Source: Gemmobacter lutimaris (GTDB lineage Bacteria; Pseudomonadota; Alphaproteobacteria; Rhodobacterales; Rhodobacteraceae). Taken from it: DNA of 64,000 nucleotides. The notes below the pieces were generated by a model that had not been told where the DNA came from, searched no databases, and saw nothing but the letters and a program-made list of their open reading frames with translations. The number at the start of each line of letters is the position of its first letter. Position 1 is the first letter of the stretch. Where the stretch lies: NCBI RefSeq assembly GCF_003570715.1, contig NZ_QXXQ01000005.1, positions 1 through 64,000 on the forward strand. Reading direction: 5' to 3'. A program made the translations under genes and the position numbers. This document shows positions 34,300 to 44,522 of the stretch, piece by piece.

Positions 34300-35604
34300 A
34301 TGAAGATTGCGATGATTGGAACGGGCTATGTCGGGCTGGTCTCCGGCGTATGTTTCTCGGATTTCGGACATGACGTGGTGTGCGTGGACAAGGACCCTGC
34401 CAAGGTTCAGAAGTTGCTGGCGGGTGAGGTGCCGATCTTCGAGCCGGGTCTGGATCAGCTCATGGCCAAGAATGTCGCGGCGGGGCGGCTGTCCTTCACG
34501 CTGGATCTGGCGCAGGCCGTGGCCGGGGCCGATGCGGTGTTCATCGCCGTGGGCACACCCACACGGCGCGGCGACGGCCATGCCGATCTGCGCTATGTGA
34601 TGGCCGCGGCAGAGGAAATCGGCGCCGCGATGGACGGCTATACCGTGATCGTCACCAAATCCACCGTGCCGGTGGGCACCAACCGCAAGGTGGCCGAGGC
34701 GGTCGCGAAAACCGCGGGCGGCAAGGAATTCGACGTGGCCTCGAACCCCGAATTCCTGCGCGAGGGCGCTGCCATCGACGATTTCATGCGCCCCGACCGC
34801 GTGGTCGTGGGGGTAGAGACTGAACGCGCCCGCAAGGTGATGCAGGAAATCTATCGCCCGCTGTCTCTGCGCGATTTCCCGGTGGTCTATACCAATCTTG
34901 AATCCGCCGAGATGATCAAATACGCGGCCAATGCCTTTCTGGCGACCAAGATCACATTCATCAACGAAATCGCGGCACTGTGCGAGAGGGTCGGCGCGGA
35001 TGTGAAGGCGGTCAGCAAGGGTATCGGCATGGATGGCCGGATCGGGGCCAAGTTCCTGCATGCCGGTCCCGGTTATGGCGGATCGTGTTTTCCAAAGGAT
35101 ACCAAGGCTTTGGCGCGGATCGGGCAGGATCATGCCGTGCCCATGCAGATTACCGAGACGGTCATCAAGGTGAACGAGGAAATCAAGCGCCGGATGATCG
35201 AGAAGATCGAGGATCTGTGCGATGGCCAGTTGCGCGACAAGACCATCGCGGTGCTGGGTGTAACTTTCAAACCCAATACCGATGACATGCGCGATGCGCC
35301 GTCATTGACTATCGTGCCCGCGCTTGTGGGGGCAGGCGCGCGGGTGCGTGTCGTGGACCCCGAAGGGCGGCGGGAAGGCGAGGCGCTGCTGCCCGGTGTC
35401 AAATGGGTCGAAAGCCCCTATGGCGCGGCGCAGGGGGCCGATCTGATCGTGCTTCTGACCGAATGGAACGAGTTCCGCGCGCTGGACATGGGCAAGCTGG
35501 CCCGCAAGATGGAGCGCCCGCGCCTCTGTGATCTGCGCAATGTCTATGACCGTGACGAGGTTCTGGCCGCCGGGTTTGAAACCTATGTCGGGGTGGGGCG
35601 CTGA
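34300..35604 (+). CDS. ugd: UDP-glucose 6-dehydrogenase
   Basis: A 434-residue enzyme that oxidises UDP-glucose to UDP-glucuronate with two NAD+, supplying acidic polysaccharides. Motifs are GTGYVG (7-12) for NAD, the STVPVGT block (121-127), EFLREGAAIDDF (151-162) and GPGYGGSCFPKD (256-267) with the catalytic C263. Length matches the family. It is transcribed alone; a bulged GC inverted repeat at about 34,218-34,261 lies in its leader. The next gene encodes a secreted RTX protein, but no polysaccharide cluster is present. Confidence 0.95.
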   Translation: MKIAMIGTGYVGLVSGVCFSDFGHDVVCVDKDPAKVQKLLAGEVPIFEPGLDQLMAKNVAAGRLSFTLDLAQAVAGADAVFIAVGTPTRRGDGHADLRYVMAAAEEIGAAMDGYTVIVTKSTVPVGTNRKVAEAVAKTAGGKEFDVASNPEFLREGAAIDDFMRPDRVVVGVETERARKVMQEIYRPLSLRDFPVVYTNLESAEMIKYAANAFLATKITFINEIAALCERVGADVKAVSKGIGMDGRIGAKFLHAGPGYGGSCFPKDTKALARIGQDHAVPMQITETVIKVNEEIKRRMIEKIEDLCDGQLRDKTIAVLGVTFKPNTDDMRDAPSLTIVPALVGAGARVRVVDPEGRREGEALLPGVKWVESPYGAAQGADLIVLLTEWNEFRALDMGKLARKMERPRLCDLRNVYDRDEVLAAGFETYVGVGR

Positions 35605-35743
35605 TCGCGCCCGCCCAATTCCTTTCATTTGAATTAACTCCGGCCCAACCGCCTCGCTAATGCCGCGGGGCTGCCCGGCCCTGCCATGCTTCATTAAGCC
35701 CCGGCTCAGCACCTTGCCCGCATCCTGACCGTGGGTGTGACAT

Positions 35744-38700
35744 GTGGTGTGTGGGGAAGAGGTGCTGGGGTTCAGGGTCATCGGCTCGTTCCGGGCCGCA
35801 GCCTCGCAGATGATTGCGGGGATTACCGATATTTGCGCGCGCGTCGTGGATGGCGCCGTGCATGTCTATACGACAACCCGTGCAGGAGGGGGCATCCTTG
35901 CGCTGGAACTGACAAGCAATGGTGCCGGGCTTCGGCTGATCGATCAGCAGGAATTGCCGACCGGCACATGGATGTCTGCGCCGCCCAAGCTGTCGCAGGT
36001 CGATCTGGATGGCGGGCCTATCCTTGTCTGGACCGGGGGCTGGGGCACAAGGCCGGGGGCCTACTGGCTGGGCGAGGCGGGCGGCATCGACCGCTGGCTT
36101 GGCCTGAAGGACGGGCCGGACGGAATACAGACGGCGCAAGCTTTCTTTGCCCGTCAGGGGCAGACTTTCGCCGCCATTGCCGGGCAGAGCAGCGGGCAGT
36201 TGCAGCTTTGGGCCGTGGATGGTGCGGGTCGCATGGTGCTGCGCCATGCCGTGTCGCTTGCGGGCGCGGAACAGGCGGTCGAGGTCGCGGCGCTGGAGGT
36301 GATGCGCAGCGGGGCCAGAACCTTTCTCGTATCGCTTTCGAACCTGTCGGACGGTGTGACGGTCTGGCAGGTCACGGCGTCAGGCACTTTGAAGGCCACC
36401 AGCACCATCGGTGCCTCGGCCGGAATGGGCATTTCCACACCTTCCGCGCTGGCATTGGCCGAGGCGGGCGGCAAGCAATGGCTGTTCGTCGCCGGGGCGG
36501 GGTCGTCGTCGCTGTCGGTCATCCGGGTCGATGACAAGGGGGTCGCGGCACTGACCGATCATGTCATCGACACGCTGGAGACCCGCTTTCAATCCGTTCA
36601 GGCCATTGCAACGGCGGTGGTGCGGGACCGGGTATTCCTGTTCGCAGGCGGCGCGGATGAGGGGCTTTCGGCCTTTGTGCTGCTGCCTGACGGGCGGTTG
36701 GTCCATGCCGGAAACCTGCTGAAGGACGACAGCCTCGCGCTGGATAACATCACGGCAATCGAGGCGATGGTGGTCGGCGGCAGGATCGAACTGGTGGTGG
36801 CGGGCGAGGGCAGCGGCCTGCACCGGATCAGCGTTGATCCCGGCAAGCTGGCCCCGGAACTGCGCGGCTCGGGTCAGGGTAAGGTGCTGGAGGGCGGCAC
36901 GGCCAACGACCTGATCGCCGGGATGGGCGGGGATGACACCCTGTCAGGTGGGGCGGGCGACGACATTCTTTTTGATGGTGGCGGCGCGGACGAGATGCGC
37001 GGTGGCGCCGGTGCCGATGTCTTTGTGCTGGCCGCCGATGGAGAAACCGACATCATCCGCGATTTCACTCCCGGCGAGGACCGTCTGGATCTTTCCGGAT
37101 GGGGCCGTATCTATTCAGTCGAGGTGCTGCCGATGAAAGAGCGGGCGGGCTGTGTCGTCATCCGCTGGGGCGACGAGGCACTTTATGTCTACAGCGCCGA
37201 CGGGCGCAGTATCGACCCGGCGATCTTTTCCTCGTCGGATTTCTTCGGGCTCTGGCATGTGGTGGCGCCGACCGTGGTGGCCGGGCAACGCCTGTCCGGC
37301 GCGGGTCGGTCCGAAACGCTGACCGGGGGCGCGGGGGATGACACGCTGGAAGGCTCGGCCGGTGGTGATCTGCTGATCGGTGGCGGTGGGCGTGATCTGG
37401 TCGATTACGGAGGGATGGCGGCTGCGGTTCTGGCCGATCTGAGCCGGGGCGGCGGTGGCGCGGCACAGGGCGACCGCTATGACGGGATCGAACATCTGGC
37501 GGGCAGCCGTTTTGACGATACCCTGCGCGGCGATGATCGGGCGAACCGGCTGGATGGTGGCGATGGCAATGACCTGCTCGCCGGTGCGGGGGGCGATGAC
37601 CTGCTGGAAGGCGGCGCTGGCGCTGATACGCTGGATGGCGGTGCCGGGGCTGACACGCTGTCAGGTGGCAGCGGGCGCGACCGGGCCAGCTATGCCACCG
37701 CACGGCAGGGGATTGTAGTCAATCTGGCCGTGGCCGGGCAGAACGCGGGCGGGGCGGCGGGCGATGTGCTGCGCGGGATCGAGGAGGTCGAGGGCAGCCG
37801 CCACGCCGATAACGTCACCGGCGACGTTTCGGGCAACGCGCTATATGGCGGAGGTGGCGCCGATCTGCTGGACGGCGCCGATGGCAACGACCGGCTGGAG
37901 GGTGGCGCGGGGGCCGATACGCTGGTGGGCGATGACGGCGACGACTGGCTGATCGGTGGCAAGGGGGCGGATTGGGCCTGGTATGCGGGTCGTGCCGAGG
38001 TGCGGGTCGATCTGGCCCTGACCGGCTGGCAGAACACCGGCGGGCGCGGCCGAGATTGGCTGGAGGGGATCGAGAACCTGCGCGGCGGCTGGCGCGATGA
38101 CCGGCTGCGCGGCGATGACAAGGCAAACCGGATCGACGGTGATGGCGGAAATGACCTGCTGGACGGTCGTGATGGCGCCGACTGGCTGACGGGGGGGCGA
38201 GGGGGATGATACGATCAGCGGCGGCTCGGGCTTCGACTGGGCGCTATATGCCGGATCGGTGGCGGTGAGGGTTGATCTGTCGATTGCCGCCACACAGGAA
38301 ACCGGGCTGGGCCGGGATCTGCTGTCTGGTATCGAGGCGCTGCGCGGCGGATCGGGCGGGGATCGGCTGTCCGGCGATGCGGCGGCAAACCGGCTGGACG
38401 GGATGCAGGGCAATGACACGCTGATCGGGCGCGGTGGCAATGACCGTCTGCGTGGCGGTGCCGGCAATGATGTGCTGGGCGGCGGGCCGGGCGATGACCG
38501 GCTGCAAGGCGGGGCGGGCATGGATGTCGCGGTCTATTCCGGCAAGCGTGGTGTCACGGTTTCGCTGGCGCAAAAGGGCGCGCAGGATATTGCGGGCCAT
38601 GGCGCCGACCGGCTGTCGAGCATCGAAGGCTTGCGTGGCGGCACCGGGGCTGACCGGCTGACCGGCAATGCGCGTGACAATCTGCTGGAGGGTGGCGCGG

Positions 38701-39320
38701 GTGCGGACCGGCTGATCGGGCGCACCGGCAGCGACCTGCTGATCGGTGGCAATGGCAATGATACCCTGACGGGCGGCGGCGGGGGCGATACGCTGTCCGG
38801 GGGCGGCGGTTTTGACTGGGTGATCTATACCACCCGCCGCGATGTCACGGTGAACCTGTCACTGACCCGCCCGCAATCCACCGCCGAGGGCGTCGATCTG
38901 TTGGCCGGGATCGAAGGCATTCGCAGCGCGGCGGGCGATGATCGCCTCACCGGCAACAGCGCGGCGAACTGGCTGATCGGCGGCGGCGGCGATGATCTTC
39001 TGATAGGCGGTGCAGGGCGCGATACGCTGGACGGCGGAACGGGCGACGATATCCTGATTGGCGGATCGGGCGCCGACCGCTTTGTCTTTACCGGCGGTGA
39101 TGACAGCATCCGCGACTTCGACGGGCGCGAGGGAGACCGGCTGTGGCTGGACGACAGTATACTTTCAATGGTCGGGGGCAAGACTGCGGGTCAGATCGTC
39201 GCGCGCTGGGGTCATGACCTTGGCGCCTCGGTCGAGCTGGATTTCGGGCAGGCGGGCAGTATCCACATTCAGGGCATCAGCACGCTGTCGGCGCTGCGCG
39301 ACTGGATCGAGGTGATCTGA
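35744..39320 (+). pseudogene. Large RTX-type calcium-binding protein, interrupted by one-base frameshift
   Basis: The first frame (35744-38209) has an N-terminal region of about 375 residues that looks like a beta-propeller, then glycine-rich nonapeptide repeats (GGxGxDxL) from about 36,880. It stops at 38,209, one G too many in a G7 run at 38191-38197. Removing one G joins it to the frame ending 39,320, giving about 1,191 residues with continuous RTX blocks and the terminal acidic/hydrophobic region of type-I-secreted proteins. RTX repeats bind calcium outside the cell. The frameshift may be a real mutation, phase variation or a sequencing error. The start is uncertain: GTG at 35744 has no clear ribosome binding site. 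Confidence 0.75.
38191..38197 (+). repeat. G7 homopolymer at the RTX frameshift
   Basis: Seven consecutive G bases within codons for a LTGG-type repeat. With six G the downstream frame continues as LTGGEGDDTISGG, matching neighbouring repeats exactly; with seven it stops within 5 codons. Homopolymers are hot spots for both polymerase slippage and sequencing errors. Confidence 0.8.
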
Positions 39321-39327
39321 GGCCATG

Positions 39328-39356
39328 AAAAAAGGGGGGCGCAACTGCCCCCCCTT
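39328..39356. terminator. Bidirectional terminator between RTX and RND genes
   Basis: A run of A bases, GGGGGGC (39334-39340), a six-base loop and GCCCCCC (39347-39353). The A-run gives a T-tail on the minus strand, so it ends the RND operon; it lies between converging genes. Confidence 0.65.
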
Positions 39357-39375
39357 GCCGCCACTGGTGCGGTTA

Positions 39376-42300
39376 TCAGGTCTTGAACACGCGGTAGATC
39401 GCCGGGATCACCAGAACCGTCAGCAGGGTGGAGCTTAGCAGCCCGAACAGCAGCGAGATGGCAAGACCCTGAAAGATCGGGTCCGCAAGGATCACCACCG
39501 CCCCGATCATCGCCGCGATGGCGGTCAGCAGGATCGGCTTGAACCGGATGGCGCCCGCCTGGATCAGCAACTCCACCGGCCCCACATCGCTGGGTCCGTG
39601 GCGGATGAAATCCACCAGCAGGATCGAGTTGCGCACGATGATCCCGGCAAGGGCGATGAAGCCGATCATCGAGGTCGCGCTGAATGGTGCGTGAAAGATC
39701 AGATGCCCCGCCATGATGCCAAGGAAGGTCAGCGGGATCGGTGTCAGGATCACCAGCGGAAGCCGGAAGCTGCCGAACTGCGCCACGACGAGGATATAGA
39801 TGCCCAGCAGCGCCACCGCGAAGGCCGCCCCCATGTCGCGGAAGGTGACGAAGGTGACCTCCCACTCGCCATCCCACAGCAGGGTGACATGGCTTTCATC
39901 CTCAGGCTGGCCATGCAGGCTGATCTCGGGCTTCATCCCCTCGGGCCAGTCCATCTTCTCCACCGCATCGGCGACGGCGAGCATGCCGTAAAGTGGCGCC
40001 TCGTAATCCCCGGCAAGCTCGGCCGTCACCATCTCGGCCGCGCGGCCGTTGTGGCGGAAGATCGGGAAGCTGGCCTGTTCCTCACGGATGCGGACCACAT
40101 CGCCCAGTTCCACCACCCCGCGCGCGCCGGGCAGGGTGTTGGCGGGGATGGGGGTGGACAGGAAGCGTTCGTCCAGCACCCGGTCGGATTTGTCCCGCTC
40201 AATCACGATGGGCAGCGCCTGCCGCCCGTCGCCGCGATGCGAATAACCCACCGTCTGCCCGGCGTTCAGCAGCGCCAGCGTGTCGAAGACATCGCTTTCC
40301 TGCACCGAGAAGAACTCCAGATCGTCGGTCGAGATCGTGGCCCGCAGCCGCCGCGCGGCGGTGCCATAGCTGTCATCCACATCGACGATATAGGGCACCT
40401 GTTCAAAGGCGGCGCGGATCTTCGCGGCGGCCTCGCGGCGGATTTCCGGCGTCGGGCCATAGACCTCGGCCAGCAGGGTCGCCATGACCGGCGGGCCGGG
40501 CGGCGGTTCCACCGTTTTCAGCACCGTGCCCGCAGGCATGTCGATGGCGGCGAGCTTCTGGCGGATGTCCAGCGCGATGTCATGGCTGGTGCGGTCGCGG
40601 TCGCCCTTGGGCGCGAGCAGGATCTGCACCTCGCCCAGTTCAGGCGAATTGCGCACATAGGCATGGCGCACCAGACCGTTGAAGTTGAAGGGCGCCGCCG
40701 TCCCGGCATGGGTCTCGACCGAAATCACCTCGGGCAGTCCCATGACCACACGCGCCACATCCTGCGCCACGCGGTCGGTCGCCTCGTGGCTGCTGCCTTC
40801 CGGCAGGTCGATGGTGACCGACAGTTCCGACTTGTTGTCGAAGGGCAGAAGCTTCACCGTCACATCCTTGGTGTAAAGGAGTGCGAGCGAGCCGAAGGAC
40901 AGCGCCGCGGTGACCAGCAGGAAGGTCAGGCTGCGCGCCTTGGTTTTGAGCAGAGGCCGCGCCACGCTGGCGAAAGCCGCGCCCAGCTTTCCGCCGGGGG
41001 TGCCGTGGCCACCTGCATCATGGCCATGCACCGGCGCCTTGCCGGCGATCTTGACCATCAGCCAGGGTGTGATGATGACGGCGACGAAGAAGGAAAAGAT
41101 CATCGCGGCGGAGGCATTGGCCGGGATGGGCGACATATAGGGCCCCATCAGCCCGCTGACGAACAGCATGGGCAGCAGCGCTGCCACAACGGTCAGCGTG
41201 GCGACGATGGTGGGGTTACCCACCTCGGCCACCGCGTCGATGGCGGCCTGCGGGCGCGAGCGACCGTCCCCCATGCCCCAGTGCCGCGCGATGTTTTCGA
41301 TCACCACGATGGCGTCATCGACCAGAATGCCGATGGAGAAGATCAGCGCGAACAGGCTGACGCGGTTCAGTGTGTAGCCCATGATCCATGCGGCAAACAG
41401 CGTCAGCAGGATCGTCACCGGAATGACGATGGCCACCACGATGCTTTCGCGCCAGCCGATCGCCAGGAGCACCAGCCCGATGATCGAGATGGTGGCAAGG
41501 CCAAGGTGGAACAGCAGTTCATTGGCCTTTTCATTCGCCGTCTCGCCGTAATCGCGGGTTATGGTGACCTGCACATCCTCAGGGATCAGTCGGCCTTCAA
41601 GGCTTTCGACGCGGTGCAGGATCGCCTCGGCCACCACCACGGCATTGGCGCCAGCGCGTTTCGCCACGGCCAGCGTTACGGCGGGGGCACGGTTCAGGCT
41701 GCCGTCGGCGTTGCGGGTGATATGGCTGACCAGCGTGTCGCCGGTATCGGGCACATAGGCCACATCCGCCACATCGGCCACATAGACCGGGCGGCCGTCG
41801 CGGGTGGTCAGCAAAAGGTTCGCCACTTCGGCCGGGGCGGTGAGGGTTTCCCCCGCCACAAGGTCGATCTCCTGCCCCTGATCGCGCAGCTTGCCGGTAT
41901 TCATTGCCCGGTTCGCCTGCTGCACCTTGCCGACAAGCTGTTGCAGCGTCACGCCATACAGCGCCAGCCGGTCCGGGTCGGGCGCGATGCGGATGGCCTC
42001 GGTCGCCTCGCCCACCAGGTAGGTGAGGCCGACATCCTCGGTCTTGGCGACCTCGGAGCGCAGTTCGCGGGCGATGCGGGTCAGGTCGGCGGGTGTCATG
42101 GCGGCGCCCGGTTTGGGCGACAGCGTCAGTGACACGATGGCCACATCATCAATGCCGCGCCCGACCACCAGCGGTTCGGGGATGCCAACGGGGATGCGGT
42201 CCATGTTGGCACGCAGCTTTTCATGCACGCGCAGGATGGCGGAATCGGACGGCGTGCCGGTCAGGAACCGGGCCGTCACCATGGCGCCATCGTCGCGGGT

Positions 42301-42570
42301 CTGCGAATAGACGTGTTCGACCCCGTTGATGCCCTTGACGATGGTTTCCAGCGGTTCGGTGACCAGCTTCACCCCGTCCTCGGCCTTCAGGCCCTGTGCG
42401 GTGACCAGAATGTCGATCATCGGCACCGAAATCTGTGGCTCTTCCTCGCGCGGCAGCGAGATGAGCGCGACAAGCCCCACCGCCAGCGCGGCAAGGATGA
42501 ACAGCGGCGTCAGCGCCGAGCCGATGAAGGCCCGCGTCAGGCCCCCGGCAATCCCGAGTTTCTGGCTCAT
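39376..42570 (-). CDS. RND-family efflux permease (AcrB/MdtB type)
   Basis: A 1,064-residue inner-membrane pump with the duplicated RND architecture: a first helix near 14-36, a large periplasmic loop, helices about 335-555, a second loop and helices about 870-1,060. The functional aspartate lies in GILVDDAIVVIENIARHW and the MLFVSGLMGPYMSPIPANA region follows. It should export hydrophobic compounds or divalent ions using protons; ASQ-type specificity is unclear. It overlaps the adaptor gene by 4 bases. No outer-membrane channel gene is adjacent. Confidence 0.93.
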   Translation of the reverse strand: MSQKLGIAGGLTRAFIGSALTPLFILAALAVGLVALISLPREEEPQISVPMIDILVTAQGLKAEDGVKLVTEPLETIVKGINGVEHVYSQTRDDGAMVTARFLTGTPSDSAILRVHEKLRANMDRIPVGIPEPLVVGRGIDDVAIVSLTLSPKPGAAMTPADLTRIARELRSEVAKTEDVGLTYLVGEATEAIRIAPDPDRLALYGVTLQQLVGKVQQANRAMNTGKLRDQGQEIDLVAGETLTAPAEVANLLLTTRDGRPVYVADVADVAYVPDTGDTLVSHITRNADGSLNRAPAVTLAVAKRAGANAVVVAEAILHRVESLEGRLIPEDVQVTITRDYGETANEKANELLFHLGLATISIIGLVLLAIGWRESIVVAIVIPVTILLTLFAAWIMGYTLNRVSLFALIFSIGILVDDAIVVIENIARHWGMGDGRSRPQAAIDAVAEVGNPTIVATLTVVAALLPMLFVSGLMGPYMSPIPANASAAMIFSFFVAVIITPWLMVKIAGKAPVHGHDAGGHGTPGGKLGAAFASVARPLLKTKARSLTFLLVTAALSFGSLALLYTKDVTVKLLPFDNKSELSVTIDLPEGSSHEATDRVAQDVARVVMGLPEVISVETHAGTAAPFNFNGLVRHAYVRNSPELGEVQILLAPKGDRDRTSHDIALDIRQKLAAIDMPAGTVLKTVEPPPGPPVMATLLAEVYGPTPEIRREAAAKIRAAFEQVPYIVDVDDSYGTAARRLRATISTDDLEFFSVQESDVFDTLALLNAGQTVGYSHRGDGRQALPIVIERDKSDRVLDERFLSTPIPANTLPGARGVVELGDVVRIREEQASFPIFRHNGRAAEMVTAELAGDYEAPLYGMLAVADAVEKMDWPEGMKPEISLHGQPEDESHVTLLWDGEWEVTFVTFRDMGAAFAVALLGIYILVVAQFGSFRLPLVILTPIPLTFLGIMAGHLIFHAPFSATSMIGFIALAGIIVRNSILLVDFIRHGPSDVGPVELLIQAGAIRFKPILLTAIAAMIGAVVILADPIFQGLAISLLFGLLSSTLLTVLVIPAIYRVFKT

Positions 42571-43532
42571 TGCGCGGCTCCGATCTCGTCGCCTTCATGC
42601 AGGCCCGAGAGAATCTCGATCATCTCGGCACCGTCGATCAGGTGATGCTGGCCGGGAACGACCGTGCGGTCCTCGGTGCCTTCGGCGGTCTTCACCGTCA
42701 CGAAATCAAGGCCCGAGCGGGTGGAGACCGCATCAGCAGGCACCAGAAGTGCCATGCGCTTGCCCACGGGCAGCCGCACCACGACACGGGCATCGACGAA
42801 AGTGTCGGGAAGGCCCGCGACCTCGACATCTGCCACCACGCGGCCATTTTCGATCAGCGGGTAGATGCGGGCCAGCGTGCCTTGCGATTCGCCTGCGGGC
42901 GTTTCGATGGTGATGGCGGCCCCCTGTTCCAGATGCGCGGCATGGCGTTCCGGCACGGCGATGCGCAGGAAGAAGCCGCCGCCGCCGATGGTGGCCACCG
43001 CCTCGCCCGGCATGACCACGGCACCGGCTGCCTGCGGCACCGACAGCACCCGCCCCGCCACCGGGGCGATGACGGTGCCTTCGGCCTGCTGCTGTTCCAG
43101 CACGCGGGCCTGCGCCGTCTGCGCGTCGATCTGGCCTTTCACCACATCAACCTGAGTGCGCAGCGCATCAAGCCGTTGCGCGGTGGTGACACCGCGTTTC
43201 AGCAGGTCCTCGCCGCGCTGCAATTCGGTTTCGGCGTTGGAAAGCTGGGCTTTCAGCGCCTCGATCTGCGCCTGCACGGCGGCAAGCTGGAAGTTCAGCT
43301 TGTCATCGACGATGCGGCCCAGCGGCTGACCAGCCGCAACCAGATCGCCCTCGGCCACGGTCAGTTCGACCAGCGTGCCGCCGATGCGGGCGCGGGCGGG
43401 CAGGCGGTCCTTGGCCTCGATCCGGCCGTAGACGGGTTTCCATTCAGTCACCTGCACCGGGACAAGCGGTTGGGCGGTGGCGGCGAGGGGGCTGGCCAGA
43501 AGCGTGGCGAGCAGGACAGAGCGCAGCAGCAT
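42567..43532 (-). CDS. RND periplasmic adaptor (membrane fusion protein)
   Basis: A 321-residue protein. A signal peptide (MLLRSVLLATLLASPLAATA) is followed by a biotinyl-lipoyl-like half, a coiled-coil hairpin (about 85-150, LNFQLAAVQAQIEALKAQLS), the second lipoyl half and a beta-barrel domain. It links the RND pump to an outer-membrane channel. The ATG at 43530-43532 has CGAGG upstream; an alternative start at 43556 adds eight residues but has no ribosome binding site. An ATTCAT/ATGAAT dyad lies just upstream. Confidence 0.9.
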   Translation of the reverse strand: MLLRSVLLATLLASPLAATAQPLVPVQVTEWKPVYGRIEAKDRLPARARIGGTLVELTVAEGDLVAAGQPLGRIVDDKLNFQLAAVQAQIEALKAQLSNAETELQRGEDLLKRGVTTAQRLDALRTQVDVVKGQIDAQTAQARVLEQQQAEGTVIAPVAGRVLSVPQAAGAVVMPGEAVATIGGGGFFLRIAVPERHAAHLEQGAAITIETPAGESQGTLARIYPLIENGRVVADVEVAGLPDTFVDARVVVRLPVGKRMALLVPADAVSTRSGLDFVTVKTAEGTEDRTVVPGQHHLIDGAEMIEILSGLHEGDEIGAAQ

Positions 43533-43550
43533 TGGGGCCTCGGATTTCAC

Positions 43551-43566
43551 ATTCATAAAAATGAAT
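43551..43566. promoter_or_regulatory. Dyad ATTCAT-AAAA-ATGAAT, candidate repressor site
   Basis: A perfect 6-bp inverted repeat with a 4-base spacer, 19 bases upstream of the adaptor start. TetR-type repressors of RND pumps often bind such dyads, but no regulator gene is adjacent, so the repressor would be encoded elsewhere. Confidence 0.4.
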
Positions 43567-43617
43567 ATAATAACCGCGCCGTGATTACAACTGCCTTCTG
43601 CGGAAAATTCGCGCAGC

Positions 43618-44403
43618 TCAGATCCCGTCCATGCAGGCCGCGCAAAGCGCCGAAGCCGGATCGGCCAGCGCGTCGATCACATCGAAATGATGGCGGCCCG
43701 GATCGGCTGTCCATGGGCAATCCCATTCCTCGGACAGGACGCGCGCCTGCCACAGGAAGGCGGGGCGTTCCTGCGCGCCGACCCAGACATGCGCCGCCAC
43801 TCCGGCGCGAAGCGGCAGGAAGGCCGGGCTTTCGGCCTGTGCTTCTTCCTGGTCCAGATGCAGGGTCTTGTTCATCGTCGTTGCCAGCAGGGGCGCCAGA
43901 TCGGCCAGAGGCGAGATTGGCACGACGCGCACAAGGCCGGGCAGGGCAATGTCGGCGCAGCCCATGCGGGCCGACAGATGCCCGCCTGCGGAATGGCCGG
44001 TCACCACCATAGGCAGGCCGGGCAGTCGCGCGGCGATGGCAGAGCAGGCGGCGGCAACCTCCTGCGTCATGGTGGAAATCCGCGCCTCGGGGGCGAGCGT
44101 GTAAGAAGGCATGGCGCAGGCCCAGCCGCGCGCCAGCGCGCCCGCCGCCAGATGCGACCAGCTTTCGCGCCCGAAGACCATCCAGTAACCGCCATGGACA
44201 AAGACCAGCAGCCCGCGCGGCGTGGTTTCGGGCAGGAACAGATCGAACCGCTGGCGCGGGGCCGGGCCATAGGGCAGGCCGCATTCCGCCCGCGCGCCAA
44301 GTGCTGCGCGAAAGTCGCGGGCGGTAGCCTCCCACCGGGGCGGAAAGGCATCAGCCCCCGGAATGAAAGCCCCATTGGCATAGGCGCGGTCAGGATCGGA
44401 CAT
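43618..44403 (-). CDS. Alpha/beta hydrolase, kynurenine-formamidase-like esterase
   Basis: A 261-residue hydrolase. The oxyanion motif HGGYW and the nucleophile elbow GHSAGGHL (with the catalytic serine) are conserved; the acidic residue and histidine follow near the C-terminus (PGRHHFDVID). The HGGYW plus GHSAGGH combination resembles arylformamidases and HSL-type esterases. The start ATG at 44401-44403 has AGGGA nine bases upstream; a 3-codon longer form is possible. The natural substrate is unknown. Confidence 0.83.
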   Translation of the reverse strand: MSDPDRAYANGAFIPGADAFPPRWEATARDFRAALGARAECGLPYGPAPRQRFDLFLPETTPRGLLVFVHGGYWMVFGRESWSHLAAGALARGWACAMPSYTLAPEARISTMTQEVAAACSAIAARLPGLPMVVTGHSAGGHLSARMGCADIALPGLVRVVPISPLADLAPLLATTMNKTLHLDQEEAQAESPAFLPLRAGVAAHVWVGAQERPAFLWQARVLSEEWDCPWTADPGRHHFDVIDALADPASALCAACMDGI

Positions 44404-44472
44404 CTGTGGCATTCCCTGCTGTCTTGCGCACCGATCAGGGCCGGAAAATCCACCGCTTGCAACCCGAAATGC

Positions 44473-44510
44473 AAAACGGGCGGCCGCCCCGCAAGGCCGC
44501 CGCCCGTTTG
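44473..44510 (-). terminator. Terminator after phoB
   Basis: AAACGGGCGGC (44474-44484) and GCCGCCCGTTT (44499-44509) form an 11-bp perfect stem. On the minus strand it ends in TTTTGC, 13 bases after the phoB stop codon. Confidence 0.75.
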
Positions 44511-44522
44511 TTTCCCCGCCTG

